A DNA stretch of 62,191 nucleotides from CAYMRB01 sp964392615. Its GTDB lineage: Bacteria > Planctomycetota > UBA8108. The notes beneath the pieces are model-generated. The model worked only from the letters and a program-made list of their open reading frames with translations. It was not told the origin of the DNA and did not search any database. Positions within the stretch are counted from its first letter, which is position 1. Each line of letters begins with the position of its first letter. The DNA lies in the NCBI GenBank assembly GCA_964392615.1, contig CAYMRB010000005.1, positions 1 to 62,191 on the forward strand, given 5' to 3'. Made by a program: the position numbers and the translations under genes. This document shows positions 52,719-60,518 of the stretch, one piece after another.

Positions 52719-54274
52719 CGACCGTCCTTCTTGTCGCCGCCGAAGAGGCCCGAGGCGCCCTTGCGCAGCGCGTCGAGGCCGGACTCCGCCGCGTCCTCGA
52801 TGACGCCCTTCCCGTCGCCGGTGTCGCCGTCCTTCTTCTCGTCGCCGTCCTTGGCGTCCTTCTTCGTGCCGGGTAGGAGGCTGTCGATCGCGCCCTTCAC
52901 CGCGTCGGCCGCATCGCTATCGCCGATCGCCTTGTCGATCTCCGAGCCGACTTTCTCGGTGACGTCGGCCTGCAGCTTGGCGGCCTCGTCGCGCACCAAT
53001 GCCTCGGCCTTCGCGAGCTGCGCGTTTGCGAACGCCTTGCCGCCCTGGACGACGAGATTCTGCACCGTGTCGCCCCAATGGAATTGCGGGCTCGTCAGCG
53101 TGCCGTCGATCGTCAGGTCGGCGATGTCGAGCGGTGTGTCGCCGAGGAGCTTCGACGCCTCGTTGAACGCGTTGACGAACTCCAGCGCGTTGACGCCGGC
53201 GACTGTGTCCTCGCCGTCCTTCGTCGCGAGGCGAACGCCCTGGAAGCTCAGCTTCGGTGCCAGGTCGATCTTCTCCTCGCCGTCGAGGCCGACCTTCGTG
53301 GCGAGCGCGATGAATCCGGACTCGAGCTTCACGGGGAGCGAGTCGCCGACCAGCGCGTTGATCACGTCGACCGGGAGCTTGCCCGTCGTGAGATCGACGC
53401 CGTAGCTCGGCACGTCGGAGCGGAAGTCGACGTCGATATCGAGCTTCAGCGCGGCGCCGGCCATCTGGCCTTCGAGGTCGAGCGCCATCGGCTGGTCGTG
53501 GAGGTCCGGGCGGCTCGACAGGCCCGTGATCGAAGCCGAGGCGCTCTCGATGGTCGTCAGCTTGCGGGCCGTTGCGGCAGCGTCGCCGGCACCGTCGGAT
53601 TCCTGCTCGCTGAGATCGATGACCAGGCCGTCCGCGACGATGCGCTTGACGACCATGCCGGGGCGCTGAGCGAACGGATAGCGCACGCGGCGGTCGTAGT
53701 AGTCGAGATCGTCGCGATCCCCCTCATCCTCCCGGCCGATCTGCGGCAGCTTCTCGCGGACCTTCTGCAGCTTCTCGTACCAATCGCGCGCCGACTCGAT
53801 CCAATCGTCGACGGTCTTCTCGTCGCCTGGCTCGGTCGGGGCGGACTCCTCGTCCTCGCCGCCGAGGTCGCCGACGTTGGGCGAGCCGTCCGGGCGCCGG
53901 CGCACGTCGACACGCGGCGTCGTGAGGCGAACCTCCTCGACGACGACGCGACGGCGCAGGAACTCGTTCATGTTGACATCGAGCTCGGCGCCGGCGGCGT
54001 TGAAGACCTTCTGCTTCTCGTCGACGCCGGGTGGGGGGGCGGCTTCGGCGGCTGCCTTCGGCGCAGACGCGATGAGCAGCTCGGCGAACTCGAAATCGCC
54101 CGTCAGAAGCCCGAGGCCGACCTCGGCCACCTTCCAGCGTGCGGCGGGATTGTCGGTGCCGACGCTGTTGACCTGCCAGCGCGCCAGCGGATTGAGGCCG
54201 AGGAAGTACAGCGCGCCGCCTACGACGACGATGACGGCGAGCACCTTCCAGCGAATCCAGCGCAGCGGGTTCAT
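52715..54274 (-). CDS. TIGR03545-like AsmA-type membrane protein
   Basis: 519 residues. It starts with a short cytoplasmic MNPLRWIRWKV and one transmembrane helix (LAVIVVVGGALYFLGLNPLA); the rest is extracytoplasmic. The pattern DNPAARWKVAEVGLGLLTGDFEFAELLIASAP, VFNAAGAELDVNMNEFLRRRVVVEEVRLTTPRVDVRR and FHWGDTVQNLVVQGGKAFANAQLAKAEAL fits the TIGR03545 group, usually encoded beside TIGR03546. The N-terminal repeats resemble AsmA-like lipid-shuttling bridges. The last ~110 residues are a helical, Lys/Asp-rich tail (GDSDAADAVKGAIDSLLPG...). It begins 9 bases after the TIGR03546-like gene. Function of the pair is not established; envelope lipid transport is a guess. Confidence 0.7.
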   Translation of the reverse strand: MNPLRWIRWKVLAVIVVVGGALYFLGLNPLARWQVNSVGTDNPAARWKVAEVGLGLLTGDFEFAELLIASAPKAAAEAAPPPGVDEKQKVFNAAGAELDVNMNEFLRRRVVVEEVRLTTPRVDVRRRPDGSPNVGDLGGEDEESAPTEPGDEKTVDDWIESARDWYEKLQKVREKLPQIGREDEGDRDDLDYYDRRVRYPFAQRPGMVVKRIVADGLVIDLSEQESDGAGDAAATARKLTTIESASASITGLSSRPDLHDQPMALDLEGQMAGAALKLDIDVDFRSDVPSYGVDLTTGKLPVDVINALVGDSLPVKLESGFIALATKVGLDGEEKIDLAPKLSFQGVRLATKDGEDTVAGVNALEFVNAFNEASKLLGDTPLDIADLTIDGTLTSPQFHWGDTVQNLVVQGGKAFANAQLAKAEALVRDEAAKLQADVTEKVGSEIDKAIGDSDAADAVKGAIDSLLPGTKKDAKDGDEKKDGDTGDGKGVIEDAAESGLDALRKGASGLFGGDKKDGR

Positions 54275-54283
54275 GGCTCTCCC

Positions 54284-54802
54284 CTAACCGATGAAGATGA
54301 ACCGCAGGACCTTGACGAACCAGAAACCCGTCAGCCAGCGGAAGAACCGGTTCTTCGACAGCTTCTCGTGCGCCCAACGGCGATAGGCGATCACGGTCAG
54401 ACGCAGCGGCACGAATTGCACCGCTCCGACGACGAGGCCGAATACGACGCCGCCGAGGATGGCCGGGACTTCGAGGCCGAGCCACGCCGCGCCCGGGGCG
54501 TTGAGCAACCAGGTCCAGAAGGACCGCAGGCCGTCGGAGTACAGGAGCGCGTGACCGATCTGATCGAAGAGCGCGACGCCGCCGACGACGGTGATCGCGC
54601 GTCCGATGAACCAGAACAGAAGCCCGGCCGAGATCTGCACGCGTAAGACGAGCAGCAGCACGAGCAGCAACCAGAACATGCCGCTCGTCATCGGGACGCA
54701 GCCGGCCGTCAAGCCGAACGCGGCGCCGAAGGCGATCGCCGACGGGCTAGCATCGGCGCTGAGCGCCTTGTAGGCCCTGCGAATCCAGATCAACACGAAC
54801 AT
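54284..54802 (-). CDS. TIGR03546-like (DUF2062-related) membrane protein
   Basis: 172 residues, integral membrane protein. SADASPSAIAFGAAFGLTAG (about 15-34) is the short re-entrant/helix motif shared by DUF2062 and TIGR03546 proteins. It is followed by GMFWLLLVLLLVLRVQISAGLLFWFIGRAI and a further hydrophobic stretch (ILGGVVFGLVVGAVQFVPLRL). The C-terminus is basic (YRRWAHEKLSKNRFFRWL) and would be cytoplasmic. First gene of the operon TIGR03546-TIGR03545-glycosidase-like-MFS, behind a clear promoter. Probably a partner of the AsmA-like protein in the inner membrane (inference). Confidence 0.75.
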   Translation of the reverse strand: MFVLIWIRRAYKALSADASPSAIAFGAAFGLTAGCVPMTSGMFWLLLVLLLVLRVQISAGLLFWFIGRAITVVGGVALFDQIGHALLYSDGLRSFWTWLLNAPGAAWLGLEVPAILGGVVFGLVVGAVQFVPLRLTVIAYRRWAHEKLSKNRFFRWLTGFWFVKVLRFIFIG

Positions 54803-54896
54803 GGCTTCATCCGTTCACACGACCGGAACGCCCCTCCGATCGATGCGCCGCACGGGCCCGAGATCGATCGGCGGCGGGCGTCGAAACTCGCCCGGC

Positions 54897-54924
54897 ATTG
54901 TAAGTGGGCCACCGGTCGAGTCAA
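54897..54924 (-). promoter_or_regulatory. Sigma-70-type promoter of the TIGR03546 operon
   Basis: On the minus strand, TTGACT (54924-54919), a 16-base spacer and TACAAT (54902-54897) form a strong -35/-10 pair 95 bases before the start codon at 54802. The leader is long enough to hold a regulatory structure, though none is obvious. Confidence 0.6.
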
Positions 54925-54981
54925 CCGGCGCCACGCGTCGCGCTTCGACAGGAGCCGCAGATTCGAACGTACCGCGCGCTC

Positions 54982-56487
54982 TCAGAACCTGCGGCTCTCT
55001 CGGGGCGGACTCCCGATTCTTCCCCCGGGAATGTACCACGAGTTCGAGAGAACGGTCGAGCCAGCCGAGCAGTGGCCATCGATCCTCTTCTCTCCGGCTG
55101 CCGCCCAGTACATCGATCTTTCCACGACGATGGGCACATCCGAATGGGCATGAATAGAGAAGTCCCTTCCGGCGAGCTCCGAGATCCGGTTGAGGTGAAC
55201 GTTCTGGCGACTTCGGGCAGGCACGGTGACGAGTCGCCCCTGGAGCTTCTTCCCCTCGCTTCCGAAGAAGCGGAGAGGTACTCTTGCCTCGGATGTCGTC
55301 GGGTTGAGGATGGTCAGCCACTCCTCGAAGTCGTTTCCGGTAAAGCCCTCCGCGAAATACCAGTCCAGAGCCGGGGATGGAGAGCCAAGGGCTGAATGAG
55401 CGCCGGCCCACTTCACTCCTCCCGGATCCCAGTACATGGTTCTCTCCGCGACGATGGGAGCATCGGACTGGACGGCCACCGACACATCGAGGTCACGAGA
55501 GCCGACGATCTGATTGACTTTGACCGTGCCTCGTGCGCCGGCTCTCAGATGCACTCTCGTCTTCGATCCGAGTTCGCCGTGCTCCGAGAAGAGACGCAGC
55601 TGAACGGTGGCGTCGGTCTTCAGCGGGTTCGCAAGGGTGATGAACTCCTCGAACCGATCTTTCGTGCTGCCTTCCGCGAAGTACCACGAGCGCGATAGAG
55701 AGGCGGCGGCCAAGGAGCCGCTGCCAGCAGTTCCTCTGCGTCCACCCGCATCCGAGATCGCCTGTCGGCTGACCGCAATCGGACTGTCCGAGCGGACAGA
55801 GAACCCGAGTTCGGCATTCCTCGGAACGCCGGTAGTCCGGAGCCTGACTTGACGACAGCTTCTCGGCGACACCGCAACGTCGAACTCCGAATCATGGGCT
55901 CCTCCGGAAGTCAAACAGCGCACCGTCACCATGGCGCTTGATTCGAGGGGATTCAGTATCGACAGGTAGGGGTCGAAGGAGCTGCCTGTATATCCCTCGG
56001 ACATGTACCAGGTGTTCGACAGCCGAGGGGACCCGAGTATCGAGAGACCCGAAGTGTCGACGGGACGCCCATCGCTCCAGTAGGAGGTTCTCTCCGCCAG
56101 GAGAGGAATGTCCGAGGTGACGACGATTCCGAGTGAAGCGGCGTCGCCCCGTATGACCCGGTTCACATGAATCGTGTGACGACTGTGGGCCGGAACGATA
56201 CAGTCGGTGGTCAAGGCCCGAGCGCTCTCGGAGCGGAGGAGGGTTATCTCGACCCTGGCCTCCGTGAGGGTCGGATTCAGCAGGGTGAGCCGCTCCTGGA
56301 AGGGGCTCGGCTCCTGAGCTCGGCAGGGGGTGATTCCGAGACCTGCGATGAGGAGTAGCACGAGGATCAAGGCGCGGAGGCCGAGGGGAGCTGAAGCGTC
56401 CTGGCGTGTTCCCTGCGGATGAAGCAACGCCGATCGGTTCTTCTCGGGTGACATGGTGGTTCTTCGAGATTCTTCGCGTGCGATCAT
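54982..56487 (-). CDS. Secreted protein of four ~105-residue beta repeats (DUF5719-like)
   Basis: 501 residues from the ATG ending at 56487, chosen because GGAGGAAGAGAG precedes it; an upstream ATG (56547) is less favoured. An N-terminal helix (LRALILVLLLIAGLGITPCRAQ) is the signal. Four tandem units follow, each with the phrases WYFAEGSTxxxFEEFITLANP, a strand like RVPLRFFGSEG, then ARxxxxVxVN and SDxPIVxERxMYW. The C-terminal part ends with WYIPGGRIGSP. The repeats match the DUF5719-like surface repeat seen in actinobacterial and other secreted proteins. Likely a cell-surface or matrix protein, ligand unknown. Codon bias is slightly less GC-rich than in its neighbours, which may mean later acquisition (inference). 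Confidence 0.75.
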   Translation of the reverse strand: MIAREESRRTTMSPEKNRSALLHPQGTRQDASAPLGLRALILVLLLIAGLGITPCRAQEPSPFQERLTLLNPTLTEARVEITLLRSESARALTTDCIVPAHSRHTIHVNRVIRGDAASLGIVVTSDIPLLAERTSYWSDGRPVDTSGLSILGSPRLSNTWYMSEGYTGSSFDPYLSILNPLESSAMVTVRCLTSGGAHDSEFDVAVSPRSCRQVRLRTTGVPRNAELGFSVRSDSPIAVSRQAISDAGGRRGTAGSGSLAAASLSRSWYFAEGSTKDRFEEFITLANPLKTDATVQLRLFSEHGELGSKTRVHLRAGARGTVKVNQIVGSRDLDVSVAVQSDAPIVAERTMYWDPGGVKWAGAHSALGSPSPALDWYFAEGFTGNDFEEWLTILNPTTSEARVPLRFFGSEGKKLQGRLVTVPARSRQNVHLNRISELAGRDFSIHAHSDVPIVVERSMYWAAAGEKRIDGHCSAGSTVLSNSWYIPGGRIGSPPRESRRF

Positions 56488-56672
56488 GGACGGCTCTCTT
56501 CCTCCAGAGTAACAGAGGCGGAAAGGAAGTGTCGCGGCTTGCGTCACGGCAACAGCAAGGCGGCAGCGAGCCGAACGACAGCCGCGCGTCGTGGCAGCGC
56601 TTCAGGTCGAAGGAGTGACCACACGAGGATCCCAGGCACGACTCGGCAACGTCGCTTCCCGCCGTCGGGCTC

Positions 56673-57491
56673 CTACCCGCCCTCCGCGGCGCGCAGCGTC
56701 TCGAGCGCCGTGCGTGCGACGGTCTCCGGGTCGGGCTCGTAGTCGAACGGCTCGCTCGAGACCCACCCCTCGTAGCCGCTCTCGCGGAGGGCGCGCAGGA
56801 TCGGGCCGAACTCGGTCGAGTCCATGCCGGGGCCCTTGCCGCTCGGGTCGTTTACGTGGAAGTGGCCCGCGTCGGCGCCGTACTGCAGGATCGTGCCCTC
56901 GATGCCCCGCGGCATGCCGCTCATCGCCTTGACGTCCAGCATGTAGTGGATGCCGGGACTGTCGATCGCGTCGCGCAGCTCGAGGACCGATTCGATCGTC
57001 TGCAGGAAGTTCGTTTCTTTCGGATTGAGGGCCTCGAGCAGGACGCGGACGCCGCGTTCGACGCAGGTCGCGCCGACGGGTCGGAGGACTTCGGCGGCGC
57101 GCTCGAGCGCCTGCTCCATCGATGTGCTCTCGTCGAGGTTCCGCTGCAGCGGCGAGCCGAGGGTCATCACGGTTCCGCCGAGGTCGGCGCAGAAATGGGC
57201 CAGGGACTGCAGGTAGCGCGTCGTGCGCTCGCGGGCATCGCGGTCGTCGCGCGTCAAGTGGAGATTGGGAGGCGATACGAGCAGCCAGTGAAGACCGATG
57301 ATCTCGATACCCGCATCCGCCGCGCGTTGACGCAGCTCGGCACGCTTCTCCGCACCGACCTCCTCGACATCGTCCGCGATGTTGAAAGGGGCGATCTCGA
57401 TGCCGTCGAAGCCGAGCGCCGCGACCGTCTGGATCGTCTCCTCGATCGGCGACGTGAAGACTTCGCTGCAGAGGGCGTATCGATAGCTCAT
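56673..57491 (-). CDS. Sugar phosphate isomerase/epimerase-like TIM barrel (AP endonuclease family 2 fold)
   Basis: 272 residues, full length for the family. TIM-barrel metal ligands are visible in order: a Glu in VRVLLEALNPKETNF, Asp in IHYMLDVKAMSG, His in AGHFHVNDPSG and Glu in GWVSSEPFDYEP. ALGFDGIEIAPF and IIGLHWLL are the first strands. Enzymes of this set (D-tagatose/psicose 3-epimerases, hydroxypyruvate or inosose isomerases) act on free or modified sugars in the cytoplasm with a divalent metal. The exact reaction is unknown. It is divergent from the variant kinase gene. A possible -10 (TACAAT, minus strand 57538-57533) lies about 45 bases before its start. Confidence 0.85.
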   Translation of the reverse strand: MSYRYALCSEVFTSPIEETIQTVAALGFDGIEIAPFNIADDVEEVGAEKRAELRQRAADAGIEIIGLHWLLVSPPNLHLTRDDRDARERTTRYLQSLAHFCADLGGTVMTLGSPLQRNLDESTSMEQALERAAEVLRPVGATCVERGVRVLLEALNPKETNFLQTIESVLELRDAIDSPGIHYMLDVKAMSGMPRGIEGTILQYGADAGHFHVNDPSGKGPGMDSTEFGPILRALRESGYEGWVSSEPFDYEPDPETVARTALETLRAAEGG

Positions 57492-57561
57492 TTGTTTGGG
57501 AGGCCTCGGGGGGCTGCGAACGAAAGCCTCACATTGTAGGGCGCGGCGACGGAAAGTGGAA

Positions 57562-57590
57562 TGGCGAAGGCACCCCTGCGCTCCTATACT
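57562..57590 (+). promoter_or_regulatory. Promoter candidate of the variant kinase gene
   Basis: TGGCGA (57562-57567), a 17-base spacer and TATACT (57585-57590) lie 36 bases before the ATG at 57626. The -10 is good and the -35 poor. Confidence 0.4.
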
Positions 57591-57625
57591 GGCCGTCTTT
57601 TACGGTTGCGTGGAGCGACCGCACG

Positions 57626-58819
57626 ATGCACCCAGAAACGACCCAGAATCTGCCCCAGCCGGACGAGCAGCCGGCGGCGGGCGACTCGTCCGATCCCTCC
57701 GGGCTCGATACGACCCAGCTCTTGTCGTATCACTCGGGGCTCGGGCAGCCTCTCGGCCTGTGTCTGCCGACGCAGCCGGTGGAGGAGATGTCGTGGCACG
57801 CGCGATATCGCATGGTCCGTCCGCTCGGAAGCGGCGCGCAGGGCGTCGTGTACCTCGCGCTGCGAGAAGGTGTCGACGGCTATCGCACGCTCGTCGCGGT
57901 CAAGATGTACTTCCGCCAGCGGATCGATGATCACGGCGGGCTGCAGGCGGACGCCGACTACGTGCAGGAGATGCGCCGCATCGCCCGCCACGCCCAGCAG
58001 GTCAGCGAGGTCCAGCACGACAACCTGATCGCGATCAGGGACTTCGTCAGCCTCGACGACACGCGCGTCATGGTGATGGAGTGGATCGACGGGCTCGATC
58101 TGCGACACTTGCTCGATCTGAAGCGTCACCGTCAGCTGCGCGACGGGCTGTCCGCGGCGGAGTGGAATCGTCTGAACGACGTGGTCGTGACTCACGGCGT
58201 CGATCACTGCCGGCTGCGGCCGGGTGTCGCGGTCGACGTGTTGCGGGGCTGTCTGGCCGGTCTGTCCGCGCTGCATCAGCACGGCGTCGCCCACTGCGAC
58301 TTGAAGCCGGCGAACATCATGATCAAGCGCACGGGCACGAAGAAGATCATCGATATCGACAGCTCCTGCGTGCCGGCCGAGGACGACGACGTGGTCCGCG
58401 GCACGCCGTACTACATGGCCCCGGAGCAGCTGCGGGAGCGCAAGGTGCGCCTGCGGTCGGACATCGCGAGCCTGGGCTATATCCTGATCGAGATGCTGAC
58501 CGGTCGACTGCTGTTCAAGCAGTGCAAGACCTTCGAGGCACTCCAGGATGCCAAGGCCAGGCTGCCCGACGAGCTCGAGCGCCTCCTGCCGTTCGAGATC
58601 CGCTCGAACTCGGGGCTCGTCGGGCTGTGTCGCAAGATGGTCGCGAATGACCCCGAGGAGCGCTTTCCGGACGCGGATGCGGCCGATCTCGGCCGACTCG
58701 GGGCCGCGGCGTTCCACCGAGAGCTCGTCAAGAGCGACCTCTCGTCGGAGTACGATCGCGAGCTCGCGTGGTGGATCGAGGCCGCGTATCCCGCCGCCGC
58801 CGCCGGCGAAGCGACCTGA
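57626..58819 (+). CDS. Ser/Thr protein kinase with variant catalytic motifs
   Basis: 397 residues, no transmembrane helix seen, so likely soluble. The kinase domain spans about 60-360: GSGAQGVVYLAL as glycine loop, VAVKMYF (Lys), CDLKPANIMI in place of HRDLKPAN (here AHCDLKPAN; Arg is Cys, the catalytic Asp remains), IIDIDSS where DFG is expected (Asp kept, Phe-Gly changed) and GTPYYMAPEQL. The ~60-residue N-terminal region is Pro/Gln/Ser-rich. Kinases lacking the HRD Arg often need no activation-loop phosphorylation, so this one may be constitutively active or tuned differently (inference). Target unknown. Confidence 0.85.
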   Translation: MHPETTQNLPQPDEQPAAGDSSDPSGLDTTQLLSYHSGLGQPLGLCLPTQPVEEMSWHARYRMVRPLGSGAQGVVYLALREGVDGYRTLVAVKMYFRQRIDDHGGLQADADYVQEMRRIARHAQQVSEVQHDNLIAIRDFVSLDDTRVMVMEWIDGLDLRHLLDLKRHRQLRDGLSAAEWNRLNDVVVTHGVDHCRLRPGVAVDVLRGCLAGLSALHQHGVAHCDLKPANIMIKRTGTKKIIDIDSSCVPAEDDDVVRGTPYYMAPEQLRERKVRLRSDIASLGYILIEMLTGRLLFKQCKTFEALQDAKARLPDELERLLPFEIRSNSGLVGLCRKMVANDPEERFPDADAADLGRLGAAAFHRELVKSDLSSEYDRELAWWIEAAYPAAAAGEAT

Positions 58820-58909
58820 CGCCGGGCCGGGGATCCGCGCAGGCGGCGCTTCCGCGGTGGGGGGGGAGCGGGTAAACTCGCGGGAACCGGGTCAAGAGAG
58901 GTTAGCTGG

Positions 58910-59965
58910 ATGAACGAGTCACGTTCGAGGTCCCTCCGTGTGATGAGGGTGTTTGTTGTCGTCTCCCTGATGATTGTCGTTTCGGGCGGCGCGGCCTACG
59001 GCTACGGGTTTCGACTCGAGCAGGTCCCCAACGGCCACTTCTTCGATTGCACGCTGTGCCACAATGACTTCGGCGGCGACACGCGGAATCCGTTCGGGGA
59101 GGACGTCGAGTCGACGCTGACCCTTCAGGGCAACGTCGATTGGGCCGCGATCTTCTGGCGCGACTCCGACGGCGACGGCTTCACGAATGGCGAGGAGCTC
59201 GGCGATCCGGATGGCGATGGGGAGTCGGAGTTCGGCATCGATCCGAGCCATCCGGGCGATGCGACGTCGTTCCCGGGCGCCGACGTGGCGCTGATCCTGC
59301 GGGCCAACCGCGAAGTCGTGTCCGCGGGTGAGACGGTGACGTTCACCATCGACGTCTTCAATCAGGGCTCGCGCGGCTCGACGGGCGTCGAGCTCGTGGC
59401 GGAGATTCCGCCGGGCATGTCGTTCGTTTCCGCGAGCCTCAGCCAGGGTGAATGCGAGCAGACGGACGGTACCGTGGTCTGCGACCTCGGTGAAATGGAC
59501 CCGCAGTTCGGGGCGCGGGCGACCGTGAGGTTACAGGTCAGCGCGAGCCAGCGCGACCCGATCTCCGTGTCGTTCGCCGCGAACGTGAGCGGTGGAGAGG
59601 ACAACAACCCGGACAACAACGCGGAGTCGATCGAGCTGACCGTCCTCCCGGGCGCCGCCGGTTCGGTGTTCTACCGCGGCGACACGAACACCGACGGGCA
59701 GCTCGACATCTCGGACGCGCTCTACCTGTTCAACTCCCTGTTCCTCGCCGGCTCGCCGCTGGGTTGCCTCGAGGCCGCGGACTCGAACAACGACGGCTCC
59801 GCGGACATCTCCGACGGCGTTCACGTGCTGTCCTTTCTGTACAACGGCGGCGCGGCACCAGCGCCTCCGGGCCCGCCGACCGTGGGCGACTGCGGCCCGG
59901 ATCCGGACGAGCCGGGATCGGCCGGAGATCTGGGGTGCGAGGCGTACCCGCCGTGTGAGGCCTGA
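58910..59965 (+). CDS. Secreted temptin-like/DUF11 protein with dockerin-like tail
   Basis: 351 residues, start supported by AGAGAGG 8 bases upstream. A signal helix (VFVVVSLMIVVSGGAAYGYG) precedes a temptin-like domain (about 34-110): C47-TL-C50-H51, NPFGEDV, WAAIFWRDSDGDGFTNGEELGDPDGDG. The CxxCH string there is also a c-type haem motif, but in temptin domains the Cys are structural. A DUF11-type beta-sandwich (about 124-245: VSAGETVTFTIDVFNQGSRG, NNPDNNAESIELTV) and two dockerin-like units (about 255-351: NTDGQLDISDALYLFNSLFL; NDGSADISDGVHVLSFLYNG) follow. It is exported and probably surface-bound. Convergent with the cassette-like array. Confidence 0.85.
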   Translation: MNESRSRSLRVMRVFVVVSLMIVVSGGAAYGYGFRLEQVPNGHFFDCTLCHNDFGGDTRNPFGEDVESTLTLQGNVDWAAIFWRDSDGDGFTNGEELGDPDGDGESEFGIDPSHPGDATSFPGADVALILRANREVVSAGETVTFTIDVFNQGSRGSTGVELVAEIPPGMSFVSASLSQGECEQTDGTVVCDLGEMDPQFGARATVRLQVSASQRDPISVSFAANVSGGEDNNPDNNAESIELTVLPGAAGSVFYRGDTNTDGQLDISDALYLFNSLFLAGSPLGCLEAADSNNDGSADISDGVHVLSFLYNGGAAPAPPGPPTVGDCGPDPDEPGSAGDLGCEAYPPCEA

Positions 59966-60031
59966 GTCGAACGGCTCGACGGTGAAGACAGTTTCTCGGT
60001 TCGACATCGTGGCGAGTCACCGAACGAGTCA

Positions 60032-60063
60032 GCTCAACGGTGCCCCCATCTCTGAGGTCAGAT
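60032..60063 (-). other. Short attC-like remnant after the membrane-protein gene
   Basis: On the minus strand ATCTGAC (60063-60057) includes the TGA stop of the membrane-protein gene, and GTTGAGC (60038-60032) fits the GTTRRRY core. Only 32 bases separate the outer ends, too short for a complete integron attC, so it may be a deleted site or a chance match. Confidence 0.3.
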
Positions 60064-60378
60064 CTTGCGCCCGGGGTAGTGTCGGAGAACGATCCGTCGG
60101 CAGTACAGGATCGAACCGAACAGGATGGCCTTCGCCAGCAGAAGCCAGACCGGAAGCACGAAGACTTCGGCGAAGTCGGAAGCCCCGAAAAGGAGAAAGG
60201 AGACCGCGTACGTCACCTCCCAGGGGGTCTTTCGATGGCGAAGGTGTCGTCGGAGGAGATAGTAGAAGAACCCCACCCACACCAGTCCTTCGAGGACGTT
60301 GAACGGTACGTAGACCAGAGAGTAGCCGTCGAAGGTCTCGAAATCGGTTCGCAGGATTTCGTAGAAGAGGAAGTCCAC
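60058..60378 (-). CDS. Small membrane protein in the cassette-like array
   Basis: About 106 residues if it starts at the GTG ending at 60378 (VDFLFYEILRTDFETFDGYS); an ATG ending at 60474 is also in frame. The shorter form is preferred because the upstream part looks like a recombination-site-like inverted repeat. Two or three hydrophobic segments: LVYVPFNVLEGLVWVGFFYYLL, VTYAVSFLLFGASDFAEVFVL and VWLLLAKAILFGSIL, with Arg-rich loops. The FNVLEG and GASDFxE phrases look like conserved membrane-helix residues, but I cannot name a family. Typical of cassette genes: small, no own promoter, same strand as its neighbours. Confidence 0.6.
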   Translation of the reverse strand: MDFLFYEILRTDFETFDGYSLVYVPFNVLEGLVWVGFFYYLLRRHLRHRKTPWEVTYAVSFLLFGASDFAEVFVLPVWLLLAKAILFGSILYCRRIVLRHYPGRKI

Positions 60379-60387
60379 GTGTGACGG

Positions 60388-60518
60388 CTCGAACGAGCGT
60401 TTGAGGCAGCTGCTCCAGGGGGCACCGTCGGCCTGGCGTGGGTGCATGATGGACGGACACGCTGTGCGCTTCAAGCACCGGGGCGCTCCCGGGCGGCTGC
60501 AGCAACGGCTTGCTAGGC
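60388..60518 (-). other. attC-like site between the DUF gene and the membrane-protein gene
   Basis: On the minus strand GCCTAGC (60518-60512) contains the TAG stop of the upstream gene and resembles the classic attC start GCCTAAC. The end near 60390 (GCTCGTTCGAGC) is an imperfect complement of the start: both arms share a GTT...GCAGC.GC order. About 131 bases, divergent in sequence from the two long repeats, and the GTTRRRY core is imperfect. Confidence 0.4.

Noticed and set aside
59041..59070. c-type cytochrome haem site (CTLCH) in the dockerin protein.
   Set aside because: The surrounding DSDGDGFTNGEELGDP pattern is that of a temptin domain, where the Cys are structural, and there is no axial-ligand Met context.
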